Origin: Candidatus Moanabacter tarae | Lineage (GTDB): Bacteria; Verrucomicrobiota; Verrucomicrobiia; Opitutales; UBA2987 | Assembly (NCBI GenBank): GCA_003226295.1 | Contig: CP029803.1 | Location: 1,607,477-1,671,476, forward strand | Direction: 5' to 3' | DNA: 64,000 bases | In this document: positions 18,914 through 28,257 of the stretch, piece by piece | Layout of the letters: each line of letters starts with the position of its first letter | How positions within the stretch are numbered: the first letter of the stretch is position 1 | Translations under genes and position numbers: made by a program | Notes under the pieces: generated by a model | The model's database searches: none | Seen by the model: the letters and a program-made list of their open reading frames with translations, nothing else | What the model was told of the DNA's origin: nothing

Positions 18914-19041
18914 GAGAAATTCTTATCTTGACGAATTTCTCTTCTAGCCCCGTATGTACTGGGCTACTGATCAGGGCGAACAGGTAAGACCTGGATATTG
19001 CCCCCTTAGTTCCCCATAAAGTTTCCCTGACCCTTGAGGGT
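18914..19041 (+). ncRNA. Structured 5' leader or small RNA ahead of the exonuclease gene (unidentified)
   Basis: Four inverted repeats follow each other in 128 bases. They are GAGAAATTC/GAATTTCTC (18914-18922, 18933-18941, 9 bp perfect), TAGCCC/GGGCTA (18945-18950, 18961-18966), CAGGT/ACCTG (18981-18985, 18989-18993) nested inside GGGC/GCCC (18974-18977, 19000-19003), and ACCC/GGGT (19030-19033, 19038-19041). A GTTTCCC is repeated directly at 19021 and 19040. It does not match a tmRNA, SRP, 6S, RNase P or riboswitch consensus that I can recall. It ends 27 bases before the exonuclease ATG, so a cis-acting leader is the simplest reading. Confidence 0.35.
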
Positions 19042-19068
19042 TTCCCAATCAAGATCTGATTTCCAGTC

Positions 19069-19704
19069 ATGCTGCAAAGTAAAGAATCCGAGAGATTACT
19101 CAACCCCACCATTTCGAAAGAGGAAGTGAACCGACTGCCTCTTATCCGTTACAGTGGGAAAGTTGAAGTCGTGGCGAACTGTAAAGATGTCTCCACCGCC
19201 CTAAAGTCTATAAGACAGGAGAAACTTCTTGGATTTGATACCGAAACTCGGCCCACTTTTCGAAAAGGAGAAAACCACCATCCCGCGTTGGTTCAACTAG
19301 CAACCTCAGATGCCGTGTACCTGTTTCAATTACAACGCCTTGCTTCGCTTTCGACATTAATGGAGTTACTCTCCAATGGAGCCATCACGAAGGCAGGGGT
19401 CGCAATCGAAAATGATATTCGCAAGCTCAATCAACTTTGTCCTTTTACTCCGTCCGGATTCATTGAACTAAGTACTCTCTCTAAGCAGATTGGTATCAAG
19501 AATACCGGTTTAAGGAATCTGGCCGCCATCGTCCTTAATTTTCGCGTCTCCAAAGGAGCTCAAATTACCAATTGGAGCCGCAACGAACTAACCGATTCTC
19601 AGATTCTCTATGCCGCCACCGATGCATGGATCTGTCGTTTGCTCTACATCTATCTCGCCCCTAGAGTCGATTCAACCCCAACCGGGACTTCTAATGAGAA
19701 CTAA
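19069..19704 (+). CDS. RNase D-like 3'-5' exonuclease
   Basis: This 211-residue protein is a single DEDDy exonuclease domain. It has the D57-T-E59 motif in [10 protein letters not shown], an internal D in AIENDIRKL, and the final Y-x3-D motif in LYAATDAW. It lacks the HRDC domains of full RNase D, like many compact bacterial 3'-5' exonucleases acting on RNA or DNA ends. No Shine-Dalgarno is visible before the ATG. A hairpin-rich leader precedes it, which could allow control at the RNA level. The ferredoxin gene behind it overlaps its last 11 bases, so the two are translated together. Confidence 0.85.
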   Translation: MLQSKESERLLNPTISKEEVNRLPLIRYSGKVEVVANCKDVSTALKSIRQEKLLGFDTETRPTFRKGENHHPALVQLATSDAVYLFQLQRLASLSTLMELLSNGAITKAGVAIENDIRKLNQLCPFTPSGFIELSTLSKQIGIKNTGLRNLAAIVLNFRVSKGAQITNWSRNELTDSQILYAATDAWICRLLYIYLAPRVDSTPTGTSNEN

Positions 19705-20107
19705 TTCAAAATCCGAGAACAATTTCAGAAAAGATTCGGCCCCTCCAGAGGCAGACCTCGAGCGCCTCGCACAGAGTTTTGGTGTGAATCATATCCGGAG
19801 ACATATTTTCCTCTGCAGCGACCAGACCAAACCAAAATGTTGTGACAAGGAAGTCGGACTCGAATCCTGGGAGTTCCTTAAAAATCGCCTTAAGGAATTA
19901 AATCTATCGGAACAAGGAGGAATTTACCGAACAAAAACAAACTGCCTTCGACTTTGCCAAAAAGGTCCGATTGCCGTTATCTATCCCGATGGAATCTGGT
20001 ACCATTCCTGTACAGTCGAAGTCCTCGAAAGAATTATCACCGAACATCTCGTTGGAGGAAATCCAGTCGAGGAGTTCATCATTACTAAGAATCCCCTTCA
20101 ATTGTAG
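19694..20107 (+). CDS. Thioredoxin-like [2Fe-2S] ferredoxin domain protein
   Basis: The ATG at 19694 lies inside the end of the exonuclease gene, giving a 137-residue protein. It has the order F-L-C-S ([14 protein letters not shown]) and then [17 protein letters not shown] with a later C in WYHSCT, the pattern of small (2Fe-2S) ferredoxins related to NuoE and to CobW-neighbour ferredoxins. The first cysteine, the CxxxC pair and YPDG-WY are family hallmarks. It probably carries electrons in the cytoplasm, with an unknown partner. A longer frame from 19610 would read through exonuclease codons and is not used. The pairing with an exonuclease has no obvious biochemical reason. Confidence 0.8.
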   Translation: MRTNSKSENNFRKDSAPPEADLERLAQSFGVNHIRRHIFLCSDQTKPKCCDKEVGLESWEFLKNRLKELNLSEQGGIYRTKTNCLRLCQKGPIAVIYPDGIWYHSCTVEVLERIITEHLVGGNPVEEFIITKNPLQL

Positions 20108-20207
20108 GCTTTGACGAATCCTGAGTACCTAACTCTTTTTCGAAATATATGCCCATCCCGAAAAAGAGCTCTTATGGATAGTAGATCTAAAATTGCAACC
20201 TCCAGGA

Positions 20208-20699
20208 ATGACTAAAAGAAATCACACCCTCGATACGGGAAATAAGGGAATCAGCCGCATTGATTCAGGATCAACACATGGTTGGTTCGTAAGAGGTTAC
20301 AAGAACGGAAAAACGTATTCAAAACTATTCAGCGATACGAATTACGGTAGTAAACAAAAATCGCAACAAAAAGCACGTAAACACAGGGATGAACTCCATG
20401 CTGATCTGGCCCAGATCCCGACCAAACCACGAGAGAGGAGGATCGTCTATCGGGACTCGAGGAACGCGACTGGAGTTCTCGGCGTCTGCCGCACTTCCAA
20501 ACGTAGTGTCTCTGGCACAGTGAACGAGTGTTATTCTGTGAGTTGGCGACCATCTCCCGGGGAGCAAAAGTGTACTTCCTTTTCGATCCACAAGTACGGA
20601 GAGAGAAAGGCTTTCCAATTAGCTGTAGCTCATCGGAGAAAAATGATGAAAGATATCTATGGTACCGGAATCTTCAGAAAACTTGCCTCACGGAAATAA
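20208..20699 (+). CDS. Double AP2-like domain protein
   Basis: This 163-residue basic protein starts at the ATG at 20208; a TTG at 20193 would add five residues. Residues about 12-60 (GISRID, HGWFVRGYKNGK, YSKLFSD) and about 88-155 (TGVLGVCRTSKR, CYSVSWRP, TSFSIHKYGERKAFQLAV) both look like the AP2/ERF DNA-binding fold: three strands with a W or V-x-W core, then an amphipathic helix. In bacteria this fold is best known next to homing endonucleases, but no HNH or LAGLIDADG motif is present. It is probably a small sequence-specific DNA-binding protein, target unknown. It ends 65 bases before the convergent antiporter gene. Confidence 0.65.
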   Translation: MTKRNHTLDTGNKGISRIDSGSTHGWFVRGYKNGKTYSKLFSDTNYGSKQKSQQKARKHRDELHADLAQIPTKPRERRIVYRDSRNATGVLGVCRTSKRSVSGTVNECYSVSWRPSPGEQKCTSFSIHKYGERKAFQLAVAHRRKMMKDIYGTGIFRKLASRK

Positions 20700-20763
20700 C
20701 CCTCGCCCACTTCCCGTTGAAGCTAAAAAGAAAAGTCCATGAGGAATTCTTGCCGGACAGAAA

Positions 20764-23091
20764 TCAAGAATTCGCAGAAGCTTCAAATTGTCTTATCGTA
20801 TCCTTCTCTCCTACAATGTACAGAACATCCCCTCCATTCATTATTTCCGAGGGACCAGGAGCTGTGATCCTTTCAGATCCTCTCTGAATCCCAACTACCG
20901 TGACACCCTCCTTTCGTCGCAAATCAGCATTAGCAAGAGTCGCTCCACGCAAGCAAGAATCGGGACTGAGGTAAACCTTTCCGACCTCGAAAGGAACCGA
21001 CATCACACCCTCGTCAACCGGGACTGTCCCATTAAGCAGTCGATCAGCCTTGGTGTGTTGTGATTTACTCCCCAAAAGGACCAAACGATCTCCCGAAAAA
21101 AGTGGAACTTCAGGTGCTGGATTGAGCTTATGTTCATTCCCCCTGGCTAAAGCAAGGACCGAACACCCTGTTTCCTCACGTAGTTTAAGGTCCGCAATTC
21201 GTTTACCATTAGCAAAAGTACCCGGACAAATTGTAATTTCGTGCAACTCAATAGGCCATGGATACTTTTCCACGATTTCCCTCAAGACAAACCGGCTTTT
21301 CCTCTCTTCACGATCACTCCATTGCCGATTGAAATTCCTCATAAACATCCATTCTAGCTGGCTTTCCCAAAAGCTTACTCGTTTCCAGAAAATGAGGATG
21401 GAGAGGAAGGAGAGAGAGAAAAAAAGTACCAAAGAGAGCCCACTTGGAAAGTAGGGAGCAGCTGCTGCTAAAAAAATTGCTGCAATTAGCATTAAGACGA
21501 CAAGATAAACAACCAAATTAAAGAAGTTACGGATCTTCCCTTGCACCAAATTCTCCGCCGAAAGCAGTTTCAATACTTCGCTGGTAATAATCATTACCAT
21601 AGCATTTAGATTTCTTAGCAGCGCAACGATCAGAGGAACTATCAGAAATCCGGCCAAAAGCCAGATCCCGATACGGTACGAAACAGTCTCATGAACCGCC
21701 TCGTTTGAACCCAAATTATTTGCAATCAATGAAGCTAGCCCGATTATTCCGCTAATCAGTATGAAATAGACTATATTTTGGATAATCGGCCTTTTTAGTA
21801 GCCGAAGAAACCGACTATTTCCCAATGATTCACGAACAGCCCTGCTCAAATTCAGGAGAAATTTTCCCAGCAACACCAAAGTTCCTGGCGCCCGCCGAAG
21901 CAGATTTCGATGGAGAGTCTCTGTATCCCTCGTTAGAAAAACAGTCGGCAGCATCGTGATTGTGGCCACAGCAACAAGAAGAGTCGGCAGGACACGATCG
22001 AAGAAGCCGAGGGAAAAACCGATACCCGCGATGATAAAACTGAATTCTCCAATTTGGCTCTTTGATACGGCGGCGCTAAAACTATGAACTGAGTTTTCAC
22101 CGGAAAAAAATAGACCCGCCCAGCAACTGGTGATCTTGCCAATAATTACCAGAAATGAAATGACCAGAATCAAAATCCAATTCTGAAAGACCACGGTTAA
22201 GTCTACCGACATCCCTACAACCACAAAAAAAAGAGCTCCAAAGAATCCGCGAAGGGAAGCCGTGTTCCTGTCAATTACTTCGGCCAATTCCGACTGAGAG
22301 AGAAGAGCCCCCGCTAAAAATGCCCCTAGTGCTATTGGAAACTCCTTGAAATTTGCTAGAGCAACTACTGCGAGGAGCATTCCTATGGCGAATATCGTCA
22401 CGAGTTCGCTCCTTCCAATAAGATGCAACCCCTTCAAAACAACCGGTAAAAGAATTTTTCCGAAAATGAAAATCAGAAGGACGGATACTCCTACCGCAAA
22501 TATGACAACCCACTCAGACCCCCAGTCCAGATTCTCAGCCAATGAAAACCCGGAAAGAATAATTAAACCAATAAGAGCAAAAACACTTTCCAGATTAAGG
22601 ATTCCCGAAGCAATCTCACCATCAGGACGATCGAGTCGATCCTCACCCTCAAGAATTTTTCTAGCAACGGCAGAAGAGCTGAGAATCAAGAGCAGACCGA
22701 AATGAAGACTGCCGAGCAATGTCAACCCCATGATCGGCCCAAAGAACATACCCAGGAGCACCATCGCACCTGCCTGGCAAAAAAGGGCTGAAAAGGAAGC
22801 CCCTGCAAGACGGCGAATCTGCTGGGGATCGAATCGGAGGCCGATTCCGAAGAGGAGAAATGAAACACCCAATTCTCCCATTAATCGCATCGTCTCTGGA
22901 TGAGCACCCTTGAATGGAACCGACAACCCCGCCCCTAGGACAATGCCAGTAAGCAAATATCCAGCAATAACGGGCAATCGCAATAAGTTAAAGAAGACTG
23001 AGGCCACGACAATTCCCACTGCCACTAAACCAAAGTCGAGAATCAAGCGGCCTCCTACGATTGACACCATCTGCCCCACTGTCGGATCCAT
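20764..23091 (-). CDS. Kef-type cation/proton antiporter with TrkA-C domains
   Basis: This 775-residue membrane protein has a CPA2 sodium/proton-exchanger module (about residues 10-390, roughly 12 helices, with GYLLTGIVLGAGLS and the SSSAVARKIL stretch). A second set of about four helices follows (420-570). Two cytoplasmic TrkA-C (RCK-C) domains come last (about 615-690 and 700-775), which usually bind a regulatory ligand. There is no full TrkA-N nucleotide-binding domain, so it is not a classic KefB or KefC. The likely role is K+ or Na+ efflux and pH or stress control. The ATG at 23091 is clear. Confidence 0.88.
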   Translation of the reverse strand: MDPTVGQMVSIVGGRLILDFGLVAVGIVVASVFFNLLRLPVIAGYLLTGIVLGAGLSVPFKGAHPETMRLMGELGVSFLLFGIGLRFDPQQIRRLAGASFSALFCQAGAMVLLGMFFGPIMGLTLLGSLHFGLLLILSSSAVARKILEGEDRLDRPDGEIASGILNLESVFALIGLIILSGFSLAENLDWGSEWVVIFAVGVSVLLIFIFGKILLPVVLKGLHLIGRSELVTIFAIGMLLAVVALANFKEFPIALGAFLAGALLSQSELAEVIDRNTASLRGFFGALFFVVVGMSVDLTVVFQNWILILVISFLVIIGKITSCWAGLFFSGENSVHSFSAAVSKSQIGEFSFIIAGIGFSLGFFDRVLPTLLVAVATITMLPTVFLTRDTETLHRNLLRRAPGTLVLLGKFLLNLSRAVRESLGNSRFLRLLKRPIIQNIVYFILISGIIGLASLIANNLGSNEAVHETVSYRIGIWLLAGFLIVPLIVALLRNLNAMVMIITSEVLKLLSAENLVQGKIRNFFNLVVYLVVLMLIAAIFLAAAAPYFPSGLSLVLFFSLSFLSILIFWKRVSFWESQLEWMFMRNFNRQWSDREERKSRFVLREIVEKYPWPIELHEITICPGTFANGKRIADLKLREETGCSVLALARGNEHKLNPAPEVPLFSGDRLVLLGSKSQHTKADRLLNGTVPVDEGVMSVPFEVGKVYLSPDSCLRGATLANADLRRKEGVTVVGIQRGSERITAPGPSEIMNGGDVLYIVGEKDTIRQFEASANS

Positions 23092-23462
23092 CTCCCGTTA
23101 GGTAAACCGGTTCTATCAAATTGTAAAGTACTTCAAGGTAGTATTAAAGAGTTTCGATACTCGGAAGTTGGTAATTTCGGGGCCAACACCCTCATCCGTA
23201 ATGCTGCCATAAGAACTAGTCAGAGGGATTGATCCCAATTATACTTTTGACATTCAGTCCGGTTCGGTAAGATTGAAACTTGGATTGGCCAGTTACCCAT
23301 TAGAACCATGTAAAATGAGTTATATTGAATCTTGCACGTATATGAAAATTATAGGCCACCGACAGATGCTTCCATGGTTGAAAAAAGGAACCCATTCACC
23401 TGTAGTTTCCTCTCGGAGGAGGGTCTTTAGGGAAGTGTAAAAGGGAGAAAAGCACCGGAATC
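23092..23462. other. Promoter region between the antiporter gene and mreB
   Basis: The 371 bases should hold two divergent promoters. A TTGACA at 23247-23252 has a TAAGAT after 15 bases, a possible but short-spaced mreB promoter. GGAGGAGGG near 23417 and AAAGGGAG near 23443 are purine-rich, the latter near the mreB start. No small gene was seen. Confidence 0.4.
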
Positions 23463-24485
23463 ATGATAGGAAAATTTTTCGGCTTATTCTCGAACGATAT
23501 CGGGATCGATTTAGGAACTGCCAATACCCTTGTCTTCGTTAGAGATCAGGGAATCGTCCTCCGTGAACCAAGCGTTGTCGCTATCAACGCATCAACACGG
23601 AAAATGATCGCCGTCGGAGAAGAGGCGAAAAGAATGTTAGGGAGGACTCCAGGAAGCATCAGGGCACTGCGCCCGATGAAAGACGGCGTCATAGCTGACT
23701 TCGAAATCACGGAAGGAATGCTGCGTTACTTCATTGGAAAGGTTAGTAAGAATCTGAAATTTGCTCCTCCTCGGGTGGTGGTGGCCGTACCATCCGGCAT
23801 CACTGAAGTTGAGCGACGCGCGGTCAAAGAGTCGGCTACCCATGCAGGGGCACGAGAAGTTATGCTCCTCGATGAACCCATGGCAGCAGCCATCGGAGTT
23901 GGAATGCCAATCGATGAACCAACAGCAAACATGATCGTTGACATTGGGGGGGGGACAACCGAAGTGGCAATCATCTCATATGCAGACGTAGTTTTCACTA
24001 GAAGTGTTAGAGTGGGTGGTGACGAAATGGATGACGCGATCAGAAATTATATTAAACGCGCTTACAATCTAATGATCGGAGAGAGGACATCTGAAGAAAT
24101 TAAGATTGTAATCGGGTCTGCCATACCCCTAAGCGAGGAATTAACTCTAGAAATAAAAGGACGAGATTCCGTAGCCGGACTCCCCAAAACACTTCATATT
24201 TCTTCCCAAGAAATCCGAGAGGCCCTAGACGATACCCTCAGCTCGATTATTGATCTGGTGCGCAGCGCCCTCGAACGATGCCCACCCGAACTCTCGGCTG
24301 ACCTCGTCGATCGCGGTTTCCTCCTCGCTGGAGGGGGAGCACTCATCCGTGGCATCGACACCCTCTTAAGTGATGCCACTGGGCTCCCTGTGATGGTGGC
24401 TGAGGATCCTCTCAGTGCCGTCGCAAATGGTACTGGCGTTGTACTGCAAAATCTCAATTGGCTGATTAAGCAGCGGGCTAATTGA
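23463..24485 (+). CDS. mreB: Rod-shape protein MreB
   Basis: This 340-residue bacterial actin forms membrane-associated filaments that guide sidewall peptidoglycan synthesis. Actin-family motifs are GIDLGTANTLV (phosphate 1, residues about 14-24), the connect regions, DIGGGTTEVAI (phosphate 2, about 161-171) and AGGGALIRG near the C-terminus (adenosine). The length is typical. A 9-base G run at 23946-23954 encodes the GGG of phosphate 2. The reading frame is intact. It is the first gene of the mre-mrdA block. A 211-base gap separates it from mreC, so it may also have its own transcript. Confidence 0.97.
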   Translation: MIGKFFGLFSNDIGIDLGTANTLVFVRDQGIVLREPSVVAINASTRKMIAVGEEAKRMLGRTPGSIRALRPMKDGVIADFEITEGMLRYFIGKVSKNLKFAPPRVVVAVPSGITEVERRAVKESATHAGAREVMLLDEPMAAAIGVGMPIDEPTANMIVDIGGGTTEVAIISYADVVFTRSVRVGGDEMDDAIRNYIKRAYNLMIGERTSEEIKIVIGSAIPLSEELTLEIKGRDSVAGLPKTLHISSQEIREALDDTLSSIIDLVRSALERCPPELSADLVDRGFLLAGGGALIRGIDTLLSDATGLPVMVAEDPLSAVANGTGVVLQNLNWLIKQRAN

Positions 24486-24696
24486 CTTATGTATCGGGTT
24501 TCCCGAGGGCATAGTCTCTCGTCGTCGAATATAAGACTTCAATTCCGAAAGGGGAACTGCTATCTAGCGCCAAAGATAAACTTCCAATGCCTCGGCGAAA
24601 GATCTCTCAAATCTGATACCACTCCTCAACATCCCCCTCGACATAAAACTAGGCGCGTTCAAGTATGCATGACTTCGAGAATTTCGGAGACCCCGA

Positions 24697-25551
24697 ATGA
24701 GAGCGATCCTAATATTCCTCCGCTCATGGAAACCAGCCAAACCACTGGTGCTCCTGTTCAGTATTCTAATAATTTGGGGATTTATGCCGGTCGCCGCCAA
24801 GTCATTCCTGCGAATCAGTTTCTTCGAGTTCCAGGCGCCAGTCTGGACCGGAATCTCATTTCTCGAAGGGCTCCAGGGATTCTGGAGCAAGCGTAACCAC
24901 ACCAAACTCGAGCTTTACGAGGCTGGGAAAAACCTTGCCCGCCTAAATGCTTCCTATGAATTGCGTCTACAGGAAGTCGAAGCGCTCCGCGCTGAGAATT
25001 CCCGTCTCGAGACGCTTCTGGGGCTTCCTTCACATACAGAATACAGGTATGAACTGGCTAGAGTCATTCACAGAGACTTAAGTGGCTGGTGGCAACAGAT
25101 TATCATTCGCAAAGGCTCAATGCACAACATTCCAAAAGGGGCAGGAGTGGTTTATAGTGGTGGGATTGTCGGTCGAGTGAAAGAGGTTTTCGCCTACACT
25201 TCAGTTGTAGAACTTGTCTCAAGCAGATCCTTCAGAATTGCGGCCTACTTCGAAGGAGATAATCGACCCGTCACCTATCAAGGGGGTATAAATCTTCCCT
25301 TTCTGCCGCCTGGAGGGGAGATCTTGAATATTCAACCAGATGTCCTTATGCCGAGCTCTGGGGGGAAACGTCTTGTATCAACAAATCTTGGTGGTATTTT
25401 TCCTGAAGGACTCACTATCGGCTGGTCAAATAAGCTCAGCCCTAATACCGATGGACTCCTATTGAGGGGAAAGGTAAGTTTGAATAAGAGGCTATTAAGT
25501 CTTCAAGAAGTCGCCGTCCTCATTCCTCTTGAGCCGGCCCTCCAACTGTGA
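24697..25551 (+). CDS. mreC: Rod-shape protein MreC
   Basis: This 284-residue bitopic protein has an N-terminal transmembrane helix (about residues 14-34), then a coiled coil (about 65-105, with LYEAGKNLARLNASYELRL) and the periplasmic beta domain (SGWWQQIIIRKGSMHNIPKG, GGIVGRVKEV, SSRSFRIAAYF). MreC links MreB to the PBP2-RodA synthase. The C-terminal domain is degenerate, as usual. The start is the ATG at 24697. The stop overlaps the GTG of mreD (GTGA), indicating coupling. Confidence 0.92.
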   Translation: MRAILIFLRSWKPAKPLVLLFSILIIWGFMPVAAKSFLRISFFEFQAPVWTGISFLEGLQGFWSKRNHTKLELYEAGKNLARLNASYELRLQEVEALRAENSRLETLLGLPSHTEYRYELARVIHRDLSGWWQQIIIRKGSMHNIPKGAGVVYSGGIVGRVKEVFAYTSVVELVSSRSFRIAAYFEGDNRPVTYQGGINLPFLPPGGEILNIQPDVLMPSSGGKRLVSTNLGGIFPEGLTIGWSNKLSPNTDGLLLRGKVSLNKRLLSLQEVAVLIPLEPALQL

Positions 25552-26075
25552 ATCGCGACCACAGAGTATTTCTTGCTCTCGCCCTTAATGCTACCCTTTG
25601 TTTTCTTCTCAGCGAAGTTAACAGTGTCCTCTCACGCATTTCTCTTCATCTCACTCTTGACGTACTCTATTTACTCTTCGCTGTCCTCTATTTCCGTGTT
25701 CATCATGGTCTGATCGTGGTAATGATTTCGGCTCTCGCGGTAGACTCGCTAGTACAAATTCCTTTTGGCCAAAGCATCTTCGTCTATTCATTCGCTTACC
25801 TCATCGCCCTTAGAATGCGATTCGGCATGCGGCGTGAAAACTACTATCATGTAATGATTATCGCGCTCACCGCCAATGCTGCCATTTACGTAGCCAACAC
25901 TCTTGCCGCGATTGGGGAAGGATTCCCAGGTAGCACTTACTGGATTCGCTGTACTTCTGATTTTCTTCTTTCCGAACTGTTGATTGCACTTATTGCCAGT
26001 CTATATGTTCGATTCCAAAAGAACCTTTTCTACCATGTTGGTATCGATCTAGCCTCTGAACTTCAATTACTCTAG
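25548..26075 (+). CDS. mreD: Rod-shape protein MreD
   Basis: This 175-residue protein with five or six predicted helices matches MreD by size, hydropathy and position (mreC-mreD-mrdA). The sequence itself is weakly conserved, as in the family. The start is GTG at 25548, overlapping the mreC stop by four bases. It is an inner-membrane member of the elongasome, 51 bases ahead of mrdA. Confidence 0.85.
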   Translation: MNRDHRVFLALALNATLCFLLSEVNSVLSRISLHLTLDVLYLLFAVLYFRVHHGLIVVMISALAVDSLVQIPFGQSIFVYSFAYLIALRMRFGMRRENYYHVMIIALTANAAIYVANTLAAIGEGFPGSTYWIRCTSDFLLSELLIALIASLYVRFQKNLFYHVGIDLASELQLL

Positions 26076-26126
26076 AGGTCACTCGATCAGATTTTGCTTT
26101 CTATATGAAAATGACAGGTTCCCAGA

Positions 26127-28022
26127 ATGTTTGAAATCCACAGAAATTATGACCCGAGACTGCGGATTTTCTATCTTATTTTCGGGATTTTATTTTGTGT
26201 CCTCATCGCGATGCTCGCCTTTCGCCAACTGGTGAAAGGGGGAGAATATAGAGATGAGGAGAAACGACAAAGCCTCCGCAGAATTCTTATTCCAGGACCT
26301 AGGGGCAATATCTACGATCGAGAGGGACGACTCTTAGTTGGGAACCGGCCCCGCTTTTCCGCAGTAGTTTACCTAGGGGAATTGCGCCCTGAATTTCGAT
26401 CTAAATACATCGAAATGGTTATAGAAGCTCGGCAACGAAGCGAGAGTATAGATCGCTATGAACTTAACATCGAAGCGCGAAGACAGGTCGTGCAAGGATA
26501 CCTTGATCTCATCAACGAAATTCTCGATCGAGAGGAAACCGTTTCGAGACATGAAATCGAACGTCACTTCCGGCAAAATCTACTCCTCCCCTTCCCCCTT
26601 ATCGCCGACCTCCACCCTGATCAGTATGCCCGACTTATCGAACTCATCCCCGTAGAATCGCCCATCCAAATCCAAACTGGCAGCACCCGATATTTCCCCT
26701 ACGGATCAGCAGCCTGCCACACTATAGGCTTCGTCGGTTCGACCTGGGAGGTCTCGGAGGATGGACTTCCAGGTGCTGATCTTACCACCCTCACATTCAA
26801 AGGGAATGAGGGCCGGACCGGTATCGAGTACCACTTTGATAAACACCTACAAGGCTCCACCGGAGGAGAGTTTTGGATCGTTGATCCCTCGGGTTTTCAG
26901 TACAAACAAACAGCGTTCAAGTTACCTCTAAAGGGAAATAATCTCTCCCTTACAATCGATATCGACTTACAGACCGTAGCCGAACGAGAGATGGGCAACC
27001 GAGTAGGAGGAATCGTTGCACTAGATGTTAAGACGGGCGAGGTTCTAGTTCTCGCAAGCAAACCCAATTTTGATCTTAATCGCCTGTCTCCTTTCATCCC
27101 GAACCGGGTCTACCGCGAAATCACAGCTTCGGGTGCCTGGTTGAATCGCGCTGTTTCCGGTCTCTACCCACCTGGATCAACCTTCAAGATTGTTACCGCA
27201 ACTGCCGGTCTAACATCCGGAGCGATCACCGCCAGCACCGAATTCGAATGCCACGGAGAACTAAAGGTGGGAAAACGCAACTTTGTGTGCCGAAATCATA
27301 AGGAACACGGAGAATTCTCTCTCGATTGGGCCCTTTTAAAAAGCTGTAATGTCTACTTCTATCGGCTGGGATTAAAGACAGGCGTCGACATGATCAGCCA
27401 AACCGCACTCAGCTTCGGCCTTAACCAACCCACTGGAATCGAGCTTCCTAACGAAACAAAGAAAATGATTATTCCGGACCGAAAATGGAAACAGTCTCGA
27501 CGCTACGACCGTTGGTATCCCGGAGATACTGCCAACCTATCTATCGGCCAGGGTTATCTCCGAGTGACGCCGTTACAGTTCGCCTGTCTCACCGCTTCCT
27601 TAGCTAGAGGCGAGACTCGCACTCAGCCCACTTTGATTTTCGATCAGGCCCGCGACCACCGAGCAATCGACCACGGTGGGAAACCAATACCTCTCCCATC
27701 GGAAGAATATCGGAGAATTATTGATGGAATGGAACAAGCGACCCTAGTGGGAAGTGCACGGTTAGCGAGAATTCCAGGACTTCGAATTGCTTCCAAGACC
27801 GGAACTCCTCAGGTAATAGTGAAAGGTAAGACCCTTTCCTTTGGGGCTTTCATAGCATTCGCTCCTATCGAAGATCCACAGATTGCTCTCTCGGTATTTA
27901 TTGAAGCGACTTCGCGGGATGACCAATATAGCGGTGGAATCACCGCCGCGCCAATCGGTAGAGCAATTCTTGAAGCCTATTTTGAAAAGAAAGAAAAAAG
28001 ACTAAAAGTAGCTGGGCTTTAG
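26127..28022 (+). CDS. mrdA: Penicillin-binding protein 2 (transpeptidase of the elongasome)
   Basis: This 631-residue class B PBP has an N-terminal membrane anchor (about residues 12-34), a PBP dimerisation/pedestal domain with the typical RGNIYDREGRLL start (59-70), and a transpeptidase domain. Catalytic motifs are S351-T-F-K354, S406-C-N408 and K557-T-G559. It cross-links peptidoglycan during cylindrical growth with RodA. The normal neighbour rodA is not in the window. The next gene, phoD, is separated by 235 bases with nothing recognisable in them. Confidence 0.95.
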   Translation: MFEIHRNYDPRLRIFYLIFGILFCVLIAMLAFRQLVKGGEYRDEEKRQSLRRILIPGPRGNIYDREGRLLVGNRPRFSAVVYLGELRPEFRSKYIEMVIEARQRSESIDRYELNIEARRQVVQGYLDLINEILDREETVSRHEIERHFRQNLLLPFPLIADLHPDQYARLIELIPVESPIQIQTGSTRYFPYGSAACHTIGFVGSTWEVSEDGLPGADLTTLTFKGNEGRTGIEYHFDKHLQGSTGGEFWIVDPSGFQYKQTAFKLPLKGNNLSLTIDIDLQTVAEREMGNRVGGIVALDVKTGEVLVLASKPNFDLNRLSPFIPNRVYREITASGAWLNRAVSGLYPPGSTFKIVTATAGLTSGAITASTEFECHGELKVGKRNFVCRNHKEHGEFSLDWALLKSCNVYFYRLGLKTGVDMISQTALSFGLNQPTGIELPNETKKMIIPDRKWKQSRRYDRWYPGDTANLSIGQGYLRVTPLQFACLTASLARGETRTQPTLIFDQARDHRAIDHGGKPIPLPSEEYRRIIDGMEQATLVGSARLARIPGLRIASKTGTPQVIVKGKTLSFGAFIAFAPIEDPQIALSVFIEATSRDDQYSGGITAAPIGRAILEAYFEKKEKRLKVAGL

Positions 28023-28257
28023 GAAAAATTGCTACCTTTAGACTATACCATAAGCAACTCTCTTACCTTTCGAATAAACAGCCTAGAAAACAAGCTTACC
28101 CTGATTCTTTCGTTACGGAAAACTAACAAACCACGTGGGATTTTCTAGCCTAGAAAATCACCGTAAGAACCCAGAAACAAAGCAATATCAATCTTCCAAA
28201 ATCAGTTGTAAGACTCGAGAGACTAGCCTTTACTTATCTTCTCCGTAGATCTCTGGG

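Noticed and set aside
18888-19112. 74-codon minus-strand frame through the hairpin cluster
   Set aside because: It is opposite a structured region and the start of the exonuclease, with no homology. Better explained as a shadow.
23946-23954. Nine-G run in mreB as a phase-variable tract
   Set aside because: The run encodes the essential GGG of the phosphate-2 motif in frame, and slippage would kill a core gene.
24489-24896. A 135-codon frame between mreB and mreC
   Set aside because: Most of it overlaps mreC in another frame. The start of mreC and the TM/coiled-coil reading are clear.
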